A stretch of 22,854 bases of DNA, taken from assembly GCA_903909415.1 (NCBI GenBank), contig CAIVVS010000204.1, forward strand, positions 1-22,854, given 5' to 3'. The position numbers and the translations under genes are program-made. The DNA comes from an uncultured Pseudomonadota bacterium (GTDB taxonomy: Bacteria; Pseudomonadota; Gammaproteobacteria; Burkholderiales; SG8-39). Shown piece by piece: positions 13,907 through 21,786 of this stretch (position 1 is its first letter; each line of letters starts with the position of its first letter). The notes under the pieces are model-generated. The model saw only the letters and a list, made by a program, of their open reading frames with translations. It was not told the origin of the DNA and searched no databases.

Positions 13907-14776
13907 TCAGACACTTAGTGCATTTCCGGCACGTTTTGCCAGGACCGCGGCCAGGTGCAGCCGGGTATCGGCCGTGGCGTTCAGGTCCGACTGCGGTTCG
14001 ATCTCGCCCGCCAGCGCCTCGCGCAACCGGTCCACATCGACCACACCCTGCCGCAGCAGGCCCTCGGTGCGCGGCACGCGCCGCGCGCGGTCGCCGCAGC
14101 CGAACACCACCAGCCGCCAGTCGTCGGGCGCGGGACGGCGCGCGGCCAGGCCGACCATCGCGTAGTCGCCATGCCGGCGCGCGAACTCGGCGAAGTGCGC
14201 GCGCTCCGTGGCCGGCGCCACCGGGATCTCGATGCGCAGCAGCAGTTCGCCGGGTTCGATGGCCGTGGCGTACAGGCCCTGGAAGAAGTCCTCCGCCGCC
14301 ACCATGCGTTCCACGACCGCACCTTCGCTAGGCGAGCCGCTCATCGAACCTATGACCATCACCGCGTCCAGCGCCAGCATGCAGGCGGGCATCTCGGCCG
14401 CGGGATCGGCCAGCGCGATGCTGCCGCCTATGGTGCCGCGGTTGCGGATCGCGGCATGCGCCACGTGCGGCAGGGCCTGCGCCAGCAGCGGCGCATGGCG
14501 CGCGACCAGGTCGCTGGTCTCGACGTCCACATGCCGGGTCAACGCGCCGATCACCAGCGTGGCGCCCTGGACGCCGCCTTGAACGCTGATGCCACGCAGC
14601 TCGGCGATGCCCGACACGTCCACCAGCGCCGGCGGCTCGGACAGGCGCAGCGCGAGCGTGGCCAGCAGGCTCTGGCCGCCGGCCATCACCCGCGCGTCGG
14701 GCCCCTCGCGCGCGAGCAGGGCCAGCGCCTGCCAGGGCGAGTCCGCTCGGACGTAGCGAAAGCGCGCGGCTTTCAC
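13907..14776 (-). CDS. Molybdenum hydroxylase FAD-binding subunit (CoxM-type)
   Basis: FAD-binding medium subunit of the xanthine dehydrogenase family, 289 aa. AGGQSLL (32-38) and RNRGTIGGSIALADPAAEMPA (111-131 region) are the two pyrophosphate-contacting FAD motifs of the PCMH-type fold; residues about 180-285 form the CO-dehydrogenase flavoprotein C-terminal domain. The start is GTG at 14776, overlapping the stop TGA of the VOC gene in GTGA, which signals coupling. It is followed five bases later by the 2Fe-2S subunit. The large subunit is not next to it; two other genes lie between them. Confidence 0.92.
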   Translation of the reverse strand: MKAARFRYVRADSPWQALALLAREGPDARVMAGGQSLLATLALRLSEPPALVDVSGIAELRGISVQGGVQGATLVIGALTRHVDVETSDLVARHAPLLAQALPHVAHAAIRNRGTIGGSIALADPAAEMPACMLALDAVMVIGSMSGSPSEGAVVERMVAAEDFFQGLYATAIEPGELLLRIEIPVAPATERAHFAEFARRHGDYAMVGLAARRPAPDDWRLVVFGCGDRARRVPRTEGLLRQGVVDVDRLREALAGEIEPQSDLNATADTRLHLAAVLAKRAGNALSV

Positions 14777-15174
14777 GGCTTCTCGGCGCCCACCCAGCTC
14801 TTGTGCGAGATGTCGAACACGATGCCGTTCGGGTCGCGGAACTTGCGCTCGAAGTCCACGCCGCCGCCGCCCTTGAGTTCGCGGTGGAACTTGCCGCCGG
14901 CCGACTCGATGTCCTTGCCGGTGGCATCCAGGTCCTCGACCGCGAAGCCGATGTGGTGGATGCCGACGAAGTCCTTGCCGCGCTCGTCGCCGGCCGCGTC
15001 ATCGGTGTGGAACTTCAGCAGCGTGAGGTTCACCACGCCGTCGGACAGCGACAGGCCGTCGCCGTAGGGCGTCTCGGCATAGTTCACGCGCTTCATGCCG
15101 AAGGCGGTCTCGTAGAACTTGGCCGCGGTTTCGACGTCGGGCACGGACATCGCGATGTGGCGCAGTTTGGGCAT
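14773..15174 (-). CDS. VOC family protein (glyoxalase/extradiol-dioxygenase fold)
   Basis: 133-aa single-domain VOC protein made of two beta-alpha-beta-beta-beta modules: PKLRHIAMSVPDVETAAKFYE at the start and VGIHHIGFAVEDLDAT in the second. It ends with FRDPNGIVFDIS, where many members have Glu in place of the Asp; that Asp could still bind metal. Histidines near residues 6 and 74 are the other likely ligands. ATG 15174 has GGAG with an eight-base gap and is preferred over ATG 15180, whose gap is only three. It follows the enolase-superfamily gene by 23 bp and overlaps the FAD-subunit start. Families with this fold include lactoylglutathione lyases, epimerases and dioxygenases; the reaction here is unknown. 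Confidence 0.87.
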   Translation of the reverse strand: MPKLRHIAMSVPDVETAAKFYETAFGMKRVNYAETPYGDGLSLSDGVVNLTLLKFHTDDAAGDERGKDFVGIHHIGFAVEDLDATGKDIESAGGKFHRELKGGGGVDFERKFRDPNGIVFDISHKSWVGAEKP

Positions 15175-15197
15175 GGTCATTTCTCCGTTGGTGTGAT

Positions 15198-16403
15198 TCA
15201 GGCAGCGAGCGATCCGGGGTTGCGTCCCGCGGAATGCGCAGCAATCGCCACGGCCAGCGGCCGCAGCAGTGAATACAGGTTGGCCTTGTGTTCGTAGCCT
15301 GCGCCCGGATGGCGCGGCAGGGACAGCATGCCCGCCTCCACCTGGCTGCCGTCCCAGAAACCGCCCCAGGGCTGGCCGGCATCCGGCGCGGCCTCGGCCG
15401 AGCCCAGGCCGAATGCGGCGACCACGTGCGCGGCGAACAGGTGGCCGGCATGCGGCCAGAACGCGCTCGCGCGCCAGCCGGCGGCAGCCCAGCCATCGAG
15501 CATGCGCTTGTACTCCGGCACGCCATTGGCGAGCAGCATGTCCAACTGGATGCGGTCGCGCCCGGCGCGCAGGCCGCCATGGCGCTGCAGGTTGCGCGCA
15601 TCGTCGGAGGAAAACAGGTTCTCGCCGGTGGCCACCGGTACGGCGCAACCGGCCGTGAAGTCAGCCAGCGCCGCGTAGTCGAGCGCGCTCACCGGCTCCT
15701 CGATCCAGGCGGGTGCCTGCGCCGCCACCGCATCACGCCAGGCCGTCATGGTGTCGGGCGACAGCGAGCCGTTCACGTCCAGCGCGATGCGCGAGGGATC
15801 GCCCATGGCCGAAGCCGCCGCCGCATGCCGCGCGCAGGCTTCCGCCGCATCGGTGCCGACCTTGACCTTCACCAGCGCGTAGCCGGCGTCGCGCGCGCGC
15901 GCGACCTCGTCGCGCAGTCCGTCCAGCGATTCGCCGGGACGGTAATGGCCGCAGGAGCCGTACACCGCGATGTGCGACAGGGCCTTGGCGCCGTAGTACG
16001 CGGCGATGCAGTCGGCGAGCGGCAGGCCCTGCTGCTTGGCGCGCAGGTCCCACAGCGCCGCGTCCAGCAGGCCGACGGCCCCCGGGCGCTCCCCGTGCCC
16101 CCCGGCCTTCTCGTTCGCCATCAGCAGCGCCTGGCAGCGCACCGGGTCCATCAGGCCCCGGGCATCCAGCAGCGCCTCGGGCGGCGCGGCCAGCAGGCGC
16201 GGGATGAAACGCTCGCGCAGCAGGCCACCCACCGCATAGCGGCCGATGGAACCGAAGGCATAGCCCACCAAAGGTGCGCCGTCCTGCGTCGCGTCGGTAG
16301 TGATCGCCAGTGCCGAGGCGGTCATGGTGTCGAAGCCAATGGCCGCATTGCGCATCGCCGAGCCGATCGGCACGCTGGCTTCGCGGATGGCGCGGATGCG
16401 CAT
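15198..16403 (-). CDS. Mandelate racemase/muconate lactonizing enzyme family protein
   Basis: Enolase-superfamily enzyme, 401 aa, that abstracts a proton next to a carboxylate. Catalytic residues can be placed: K179-V-K181 (the KxK base), metal ligands D209 (LDVNGS), E235 (IEEPV) and E261 (ATGEN), and H318 (WPHAGH) with D288 (QLDML) as the likely His-Asp dyad. KxK plus a His-Asp dyad is the pattern of the mandelate racemase subgroup, which includes acid-sugar dehydratases, more than of true muconate lactonizing enzymes. The gene starts three bases after the stop of the molybdenum subunit gene. It may racemise, dehydrate or lactonise a carboxylic intermediate; the exact reaction is not determined. 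Confidence 0.9.
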   Translation of the reverse strand: MRIRAIREASVPIGSAMRNAAIGFDTMTASALAITTDATQDGAPLVGYAFGSIGRYAVGGLLRERFIPRLLAAPPEALLDARGLMDPVRCQALLMANEKAGGHGERPGAVGLLDAALWDLRAKQQGLPLADCIAAYYGAKALSHIAVYGSCGHYRPGESLDGLRDEVARARDAGYALVKVKVGTDAAEACARHAAAASAMGDPSRIALDVNGSLSPDTMTAWRDAVAAQAPAWIEEPVSALDYAALADFTAGCAVPVATGENLFSSDDARNLQRHGGLRAGRDRIQLDMLLANGVPEYKRMLDGWAAAGWRASAFWPHAGHLFAAHVVAAFGLGSAEAAPDAGQPWGGFWDGSQVEAGMLSLPRHPGAGYEHKANLYSLLRPLAVAIAAHSAGRNPGSLAA

Positions 16404-16406
16404 GGC

Positions 16407-18821
16407 TCAGGCCACCTTGCCCAGCACGCGCAGGATGCGCTCGGGCGTCACCGGCAGTTCGGTCAGCAAGCGGCCCGCCGGCAGCAACGGCGACAGCGCA
16501 TCGTTGATCGCATTGGCCACCGCCGCAGACGCGCCGACGATGCCGGCCTCACCCACGCCCTTGCCGCCCAGGCGCGTGTCCGCCACCGGCGTCTCCACAT
16601 GGCCCACGACGATGTCGGGCATCTCGCCCGCCATGGGCACGAGGTAGTCCGCCATGGTGGAACTCAGCAACTGCGCGCGCTCGTCGTAGCGGCACTCCTC
16701 GAACAGCGCAGCGCCTATGCCCTGCACCACCCCGCCGCGCAACTGCTCGTCGGCCAGCAGCGGGTTGATCACTCGGCCGCAGTCCTCGACGATCCAGTGG
16801 CCCAGCAGGCTCACGAAGCCGGAATCCGGATCCACCTCGACCAGGCTGGCCTGCATGCCGTTGGCAATGAAGTACGGACGCTGCGGCGTGTAGTGCGCGG
16901 TGACCACCGGCTCGGCAACCACCCCAGCCGGCAGCTTGTGCTGCGCGTAGTGCATCAGCGCGCCCAGCGCCGCGTAGCTCACCGCGCGGTCCGTGCCGCG
17001 CAGCTGCGCCGCGCCGTCGCGCAGTTCCAGGTCGGCGACCGAGACTTCCAGCATCGCCGCCGCCGCCGCGAGGATGCGCTCGGCCAGCACCTCGGAGGAC
17101 GCCAGCGCCGCCTCGCCGCCGATGGCCAGGCCGCGCGAGGCCCAGGTGCCGCCGCCGACCGGCGTCACCGCGGTGTCGCCGCTCACCAGGCGCACGGCCG
17201 ACATGGGTACCGACAGGCGCTCCGCAATCAGCTGCACCAGCGAGGTTTCCACGCCCTGGCCCTGGAACACCGTGCTGGTGATGCAGGTGATGCTGCCCGA
17301 GGGCTCGAGGCGCAGCGTGCAGCCGTCGAAGGTGGCAATGCGCACGCCGGCGGCGCCGTAGAACTGCGGGCCGGGAGCCGACTGTTCGATGAAGGTCGCC
17401 AGGCCGATGCCCAGCAGCGGGCCGCCGTCCTTCCGGCTCTCCGCCTGCCGGGCGCGCAGCCCGACGTAGTCCGAAATCTCCAGCAGCTTGTCCAGGCAGG
17501 CGGTGAAACTGAGCTCGCTGCCCTCGGGCCCGGTGATGATCCCGCCCCTGGTGGTCGCGCCATCGCGCGAGGCGATGCGGTAGTTGATGCGGCGGAACTC
17601 GGCCGGGTCCATGCCGGCGGCGCGCGCCGCGGCATCCACCAGCATCTCGGTGACCGCGCAGCCGATCGGCTGGCCGACGCCGCGGTAGGAGCCGACCTGC
17701 GGCTTGTTCTGGAAGGCGACGCGCAGCCGTGCATGGTGGGCCGCGGCGGCATAGGGCGCACCGACGTTCATCACCGCCTGCAGGCCTTCCAGCGCGCTGG
17801 AGCGCGGGTACACCGAATAGGCGCCCGCCTCCATCAGGTCATCGACGCGGAATCCGTGGATGCGGCCATCGGCGCCCACGCTGATGCCGGCCTCGACGGC
17901 GTGGCCACGCGCATGGATGTCGCTGCCGAAGGCCTCCAGCCGGTCGCTGACGAACTTGACGGGCTTGCCGACCAGCATCGCGGCCGCAGCCACCGCGACC
18001 TCGTCGTCGTAGCAATGCAGCTTGATGCCGAAGCCGCCACCGACGTCGGGGACCTGCACGCGCACGTCCTGCTCAGGCAGGCCCAGTTGCTCGGACAGGA
18101 TGGCGCGCAGCTGGTGCGGCACCTGGGTGGACGCGTGCACCGACAACTGGCGCAGGCTGGCGTCGAACTCGGCAATGAGGCTGCGCGCCTCCAGCGGCAC
18201 GCCGGTGTGGCGCGGGAAGCGGAATGAGAGCGACACGGTATCGGGCCGGGCCTCGCCCGATTCGATGCGGTGTTCGAACAGCAGGTTGGAACCGAGCGAG
18301 GGATGCAACACCGGCGCGCCGTCGGCCAGCGCCGAGCCGGCGGTGGCCAGCGGTTCCAGTTCTTCGTACTCGACGGTCAGCAGCGCCAGCGCATCCTCGG
18401 CCAGCGCGCGCGATTCGGCCACCACCATGGCCACCGGCTGGCCCTGCCACATCGCGCGGCCATCGGCCAGCGGCGGCTGCGGCACGGAACGGTGCGCCGG
18501 GAGCGTGGGAAACGAGGTCAGCCAGGGCTTGCAAAGGACGAGCAGGTCGGCGGCGAACAGCACCGCCACCACGCCCGGCAGCGCGCGCGCCGCGACGGCG
18601 TCGGCCGACACGATGCGCGCATGCGCGTACGGGCTGCGCAGGAAGGCCGCATGCAGCATTCCCGGCAGTCGCACGTCATCGGTATAGCGCCCGCGGCCGG
18701 CGGCGAGCTGCGCCGCCTTGGGCCGGGGAATCGACACGCCCACGAGGCTGGACGGCGTGGGCGAACCGTGTGAACCAGCGGCGCCGGTCAGGGATGCTCC
18801 TGCATGACCGGCAGCCGCCAT
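16407..18821 (-). CDS. Molybdenum hydroxylase large (molybdopterin-binding) subunit, CoxL/XdhB type
   Basis: Molybdopterin-binding subunit of the xanthine dehydrogenase family, 804 aa, which hydroxylates a carbon (often in an N-heterocycle, or an aldehyde) with water-derived oxygen. Motifs in order: GRGRYTDDVRLPGMLHAAF (42-60), GGGFGIK (261-267), GSYRGVGQP (377-385), GQGVETS (521-527), GGVVQGIGAALFEE (696-709) and GKGVGEAG with E758, the expected base at the molybdenum. There is no Cys in the 377-385 loop, so it is not the AYxCSFR type of CO dehydrogenase. The ATG lies three bases after the DctP stop and lacks its own Shine-Dalgarno. Its partner subunits are encoded 1.6 kb downstream, separated by two other genes. 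Substrate unknown. Confidence 0.93.
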   Translation of the reverse strand: MAAAGHAGASLTGAAGSHGSPTPSSLVGVSIPRPKAAQLAAGRGRYTDDVRLPGMLHAAFLRSPYAHARIVSADAVAARALPGVVAVLFAADLLVLCKPWLTSFPTLPAHRSVPQPPLADGRAMWQGQPVAMVVAESRALAEDALALLTVEYEELEPLATAGSALADGAPVLHPSLGSNLLFEHRIESGEARPDTVSLSFRFPRHTGVPLEARSLIAEFDASLRQLSVHASTQVPHQLRAILSEQLGLPEQDVRVQVPDVGGGFGIKLHCYDDEVAVAAAAMLVGKPVKFVSDRLEAFGSDIHARGHAVEAGISVGADGRIHGFRVDDLMEAGAYSVYPRSSALEGLQAVMNVGAPYAAAAHHARLRVAFQNKPQVGSYRGVGQPIGCAVTEMLVDAAARAAGMDPAEFRRINYRIASRDGATTRGGIITGPEGSELSFTACLDKLLEISDYVGLRARQAESRKDGGPLLGIGLATFIEQSAPGPQFYGAAGVRIATFDGCTLRLEPSGSITCITSTVFQGQGVETSLVQLIAERLSVPMSAVRLVSGDTAVTPVGGGTWASRGLAIGGEAALASSEVLAERILAAAAAMLEVSVADLELRDGAAQLRGTDRAVSYAALGALMHYAQHKLPAGVVAEPVVTAHYTPQRPYFIANGMQASLVEVDPDSGFVSLLGHWIVEDCGRVINPLLADEQLRGGVVQGIGAALFEECRYDERAQLLSSTMADYLVPMAGEMPDIVVGHVETPVADTRLGGKGVGEAGIVGASAAVANAINDALSPLLPAGRLLTELPVTPERILRVLGKVA

Positions 18822-18824
18822 CGA

Positions 18825-19787
18825 TCACTTGTCCAGGAACGGACGCAGCGCCTTGACCTGCTCGGGGGCGCGCTTGCTCATCTCCGCCCAGTACGCGTCA
18901 TAGGCCTGCTTGCGGTAGGCCGCGCCCACGTTCACCGCCTTGATGCCGGCGGCTTCCTGGCGCTTCTTCTCCGAGGCGTTCTTCTCGGCCACCCACTTCA
19001 CGTTCTCGGCCTGCAGCCAGTCGCCCATCTTCAGCATGAAGGCCTGCTGAGCCGGGGACAGCGAATTGAACTTGGCCTGGTTCATCAGGATGTTCACGAT
19101 GACGGTGTAGAAGCCCGGCTCGACGCGGAACTTGGTGTGCTTGTCCCATCCGAAGTCGAAGATGCCGATCATCGGCCAGCCGTAGCCGTCCACCACGCCG
19201 CGCTCCAGCGCGGTCTGCACCTCGCCCGGGGGCGTGGTCACCAGCGCCGCGCCCAGCGACGTGAAGAACGGCGTGTAGTTGGGCGTGGTGCGCAGCTTCA
19301 TCGACTTGATGTCGGCCGCGGTCGACACCGGCTTGTTGGTGTAGGTGTAGAACTCGACGCCGTCGCCGTAGGCGGCCAGCAGCACCGCGTTCATGCGGGC
19401 GGCGTGCGCCTTCTTCAGCGCGTCCCAGGCGCCGGACTTCTTCTGCTCCAGCACCGAGATGGTGGACAGGATCTGGGTGTCGGCCTCCGGCATGATGGAC
19501 ACGTAGAAGGCCGGCGGCACGCAGGAGATGTCCAGCACGCCCGAGCGCACCGCGTTGCCCTGCTCGAACGGCGGCACGGCGTCGGCGCCGCCGACGTAGC
19601 GGATCTGCACCAGGCCCTTGCCGGTCTTGTTCACTTCCTCGATGAACCTGCCGCACAACTCGCCGAAGCCGGCGGTCAGCGGCAGGAACGAGGCGGCGCG
19701 CAGCGTGACTTCCTGCGCGAACGCGGATCCGGATACCAGCGCCGCGGCGACGAGCGCCCCGGTCAGACTCTTGCGCAATGCCTTCAT
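18825..19787 (-). CDS. TRAP transporter substrate-binding protein (DctP-type)
   Basis: Periplasmic DctP-family binding protein, 320 aa. Residues 1-24 are a signal peptide ending GSAFA before QEVTLRAASF. The central segment MKLRTTPNYTPFFTSLGAALV, broken here at a family-conserved Arg in LRT, together with PPGEVQTALERGVVDGYGWP, is the DctP signature; the Arg usually pairs with the ligand's carboxylate. AGGAGG lies six bases before the start. It is placed between the Rieske beta gene (51-bp gap) and the molybdenum subunit gene. No DctQ or DctM membrane component appears in the window, so it must work with membrane subunits encoded elsewhere, or as a receptor. The ligand is probably an aromatic or organic acid (inference). 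Confidence 0.93.
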   Translation of the reverse strand: MKALRKSLTGALVAAALVSGSAFAQEVTLRAASFLPLTAGFGELCGRFIEEVNKTGKGLVQIRYVGGADAVPPFEQGNAVRSGVLDISCVPPAFYVSIMPEADTQILSTISVLEQKKSGAWDALKKAHAARMNAVLLAAYGDGVEFYTYTNKPVSTAADIKSMKLRTTPNYTPFFTSLGAALVTTPPGEVQTALERGVVDGYGWPMIGIFDFGWDKHTKFRVEPGFYTVIVNILMNQAKFNSLSPAQQAFMLKMGDWLQAENVKWVAEKNASEKKRQEAAGIKAVNVGAAYRKQAYDAYWAEMSKRAPEQVKALRPFLDK

Positions 19788-19838
19788 GATGCCTCCTGGA
19801 CAGGGTTCAACGGTTATGGGTGTTGATTGCAGCGGGAT

Positions 19839-20330
19839 TCAGAACGGTGCGGTGATGCGCCTCAGAGGCGCGTCGCAATTGAGCAGCTCGACGCGCTTGG
19901 ACACGATGCGCAGGCCCCCGGCCGCGGGCCTGAGGCGGTGCAGGCAGCGCGCCGAAAAGCAGGACTGCACGCCGTCGCGCCATGCTAGCAGAAGCAGCAT
20001 GGAGCCGGCCTCGACCAGGCCGTCCGCGCCGGCCCGGGCATTGATGCCGGACAGGTGGCGGTGCGAGCGCTCCGGCGGCGTGTCCGCGTGCGCCGACGGG
20101 TTGTCCAGCCGGCGGGCGCGCACTTCCAGCAGGCGGCGGTCCTCGTAGATCAGGGACAGCGCGGTGTCGGGCGACTCCTGCCCGGGCTGGGCCGGCGCCC
20201 AGTACCAGCCGTCCGGCTCGAACAGCGCCACCCAGTCGCCGAAGCGACGCTCGTCCAGCAGCCGCGCCTCGTGCGAGAGGAAGGCCGGGACCTGCTCCAG
20301 AAGGGACGCCGAAGACGAAGGTGCGCTCAT
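19839..20330 (-). CDS. Aromatic-ring-hydroxylating dioxygenase beta subunit
   Basis: Small (beta) subunit of a Rieske non-heme iron oxygenase, 163 aa, of the NTF2-like fold. Typical elements are LLEQVPAFLSHEARLLDERRFGDW near residues 11-34 (split: EARLLDERRFGDW is the conserved part), LFEPDGWYWAP, SLIYEDRRLLEVRARRL and the S-x-R-H-L-S segment. It has a structural role with no metal. ATG 20330 overlaps the alpha-subunit stop in ATGA, which marks coupled translation; an upstream in-frame GTG at 20342 is less likely. The alpha-beta pair should form an (alpha-beta)3 oxygenase. Confidence 0.92.
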   Translation of the reverse strand: MSAPSSSASLLEQVPAFLSHEARLLDERRFGDWVALFEPDGWYWAPAQPGQESPDTALSLIYEDRRLLEVRARRLDNPSAHADTPPERSHRHLSGINARAGADGLVEAGSMLLLLAWRDGVQSCFSARCLHRLRPAAGGLRIVSKRVELLNCDAPLRRITAPF

Positions 20331-21715
20331 GCCGCCATCCACCTGGCCCAGGCCGCCATCTGGTGGCGCATCGGCAATTCGCTCGTGCCCTTGGCGGTGA
20401 CCTCGCCGCCCTCGCCGGCCACATCGGTGGTGATGCCGCGCGACAGGTCGATCCAGGGCATGGCCTGGTCGGTGAAGCCGCGCTGGCAGCGCTCGAACAC
20501 CTCCAGGTCATCGGCCGCAACCAGTGAGGCCGGCGACGAGGCTGCAGTCAGGAAGCGCAGCGCGAGCCGGTGCATCTCGTCCGGCGCGCCGTCCAGACGG
20601 AAGCACTGGCTGACGATCACAGTGCGGTCCACGGCGACGGGCTGCACGATGCGCAGCGACTGGAAGCGGGAATTCACCGACAGTCCCGGCCAGATCAGGT
20701 TGTTGAAGCGGTCTACCGCGAGGATCTCGCGCACCCGCTCCTCGCCATGGCGCGCGACCAGCGCCGCGCGGTAGGCGGTGAACACCGGATCCTCGCGCTG
20801 CGGGGCGATCACGCCCTGGCGGTAGAACCCCCCCATGTAGAGGTGCCCGCCCGGATAGGCATGCAGGCCGACACCATCCCATTCAGCGGTGCGCAGGCCG
20901 TTGGCCAGTTGCATCTGCACCACCTGCCCGGTCACCCCCGGGGCTTCCGCCGCGGCCGGGTCGGCGCGCGCCGCGCCCACCGCGCTGGCATGCACATAGC
21001 CCGGATGGACCAGGTCCACCGCGTTCTCCATGAACAGCTTCCAGTTCCCGCGGTACTCCATTTGCAAGCGGCCACCGGCAGCCGACACCGTGCCCGCCGG
21101 CGCGCGGTCCACCAGGTTGTCCAGCGCGCTGGCCAACCCGCCGAGGAACTCGACCAGACCCGGGCCGTCGGCCGCCTGTGACGCGAAGATGAAGCCCCGG
21201 TAGCTCTGCACCCGCGGCACCACGGCCACCGCGAAGCGCGCATCGCCCACCGGCGCGGCGGCGTAGCCGTTGGCCAGCGGCACGCCGGTGAGCGCGCCGT
21301 CCAGGCCGAAGCTCCATGCGTGGTAGGCGCAGGTCAGCTGCGCGCCATGGCCGCGCGGCGCGGTGACGATGCGCGCGCCGCGGTGGCTGCAGCGGTTGTG
21401 CAGCAGCGACAGGCCGCCGTCCCTGCGACGCGCGAGGATCACCTCGTCGGGGCCTAGGCGCGTGAGCATCCAGTCGCCCGGGTTCGGCACCTCGCTGTCG
21501 TGGCCGACGTACAGCCATACGCGCCGGAAGATGCGGTCCTGCTCGGCCGCGAACACCGCCGGGTCGGCATACACGCCCCGGTGCACCGCCACCGGCACGC
21601 CACCCTGCAGGCGCAGCAGCGCCGCGGGATCGGCGGGAGCGCCTGCCGGCGGGAAGGCGGACGGGGCGGGGGCCGGCTGCGCGGCAGCCAGGGCCGAGGA
21701 AATATGCATTTGCAT
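20327..21715 (-). CDS. Rieske aromatic-ring-hydroxylating oxygenase alpha subunit
   Basis: Catalytic subunit of a ring-hydroxylating oxygenase, 462 aa. The Rieske 2Fe-2S ligands are C109-S-H111 (NRCSHRGA) and C129-A-Y-H132 (LTCAYHAWSF). The mononuclear iron site follows NWKLFMENAVDLVHPGYVH: H237 and H242, with D234 as the bridging Asp and a C-terminal Asp near D402/D403. It would insert O2 into an aromatic ring, or demethylate/hydroxylate. The first 35 residues are Ala/Pro-rich and poorly ordered in look. ATG 21715 has no Shine-Dalgarno; ATG 21709 two codons later is equally possible and both lie at the predicted transcription start, so the message may be leaderless. No reductase or ferredoxin gene is visible in the window, so electrons must come from elsewhere. 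Confidence 0.93.
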   Translation of the reverse strand: MQMHISSALAAAQPAPAPSAFPPAGAPADPAALLRLQGGVPVAVHRGVYADPAVFAAEQDRIFRRVWLYVGHDSEVPNPGDWMLTRLGPDEVILARRRDGGLSLLHNRCSHRGARIVTAPRGHGAQLTCAYHAWSFGLDGALTGVPLANGYAAAPVGDARFAVAVVPRVQSYRGFIFASQAADGPGLVEFLGGLASALDNLVDRAPAGTVSAAGGRLQMEYRGNWKLFMENAVDLVHPGYVHASAVGAARADPAAAEAPGVTGQVVQMQLANGLRTAEWDGVGLHAYPGGHLYMGGFYRQGVIAPQREDPVFTAYRAALVARHGEERVREILAVDRFNNLIWPGLSVNSRFQSLRIVQPVAVDRTVIVSQCFRLDGAPDEMHRLALRFLTAASSPASLVAADDLEVFERCQRGFTDQAMPWIDLSRGITTDVAGEGGEVTAKGTSELPMRHQMAAWARWMAA

Positions 21716-21716
21716 A
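21703..21716. promoter_or_regulatory. Perfect 14-bp palindrome over the Rieske alpha start codon; candidate MarR operator
   Basis: TATGCATTTGCATA: two 6-bp arms (TATGCA/TGCATA) with a two-base spacer. It covers both candidate start codons of the Rieske alpha gene and touches the predicted -10 element. It is 71 bp from the divergent MarR gene. MarR dimers commonly bind palindromes of this kind and repress by blocking the promoter, so binding here would silence the eleven-gene run. The assignment to this MarR protein is inference. Confidence 0.55.
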
Positions 21717-21744
21717 GTTTTCGCGAATCATGGCAGGCTGTCAA
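21716..21744 (-). promoter_or_regulatory. Predicted promoter of the Rieske/molybdenum hydroxylase operon
   Basis: A perfect -35 TTGACA lies at 21744-21739 on the minus strand. Seventeen bases later is AAAACT (21721-21716), a weak 3/6 match to the -10 consensus. Transcription would start near 21709, right at the start codons, and within the palindrome at 21703-21716. Confidence 0.45.
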
Positions 21745-21786
21745 CACGAGGAGCGCCCACCAGGGCCGCCCGGAGGAACCCCGCCC

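Noticed and set aside
15288..18227. A 979-codon open frame on the plus strand
   Set aside because: It is antisense to the enolase-superfamily and molybdenum subunit genes, whose motifs are unmistakable; the product is low-complexity His/Arg/Gln-rich.
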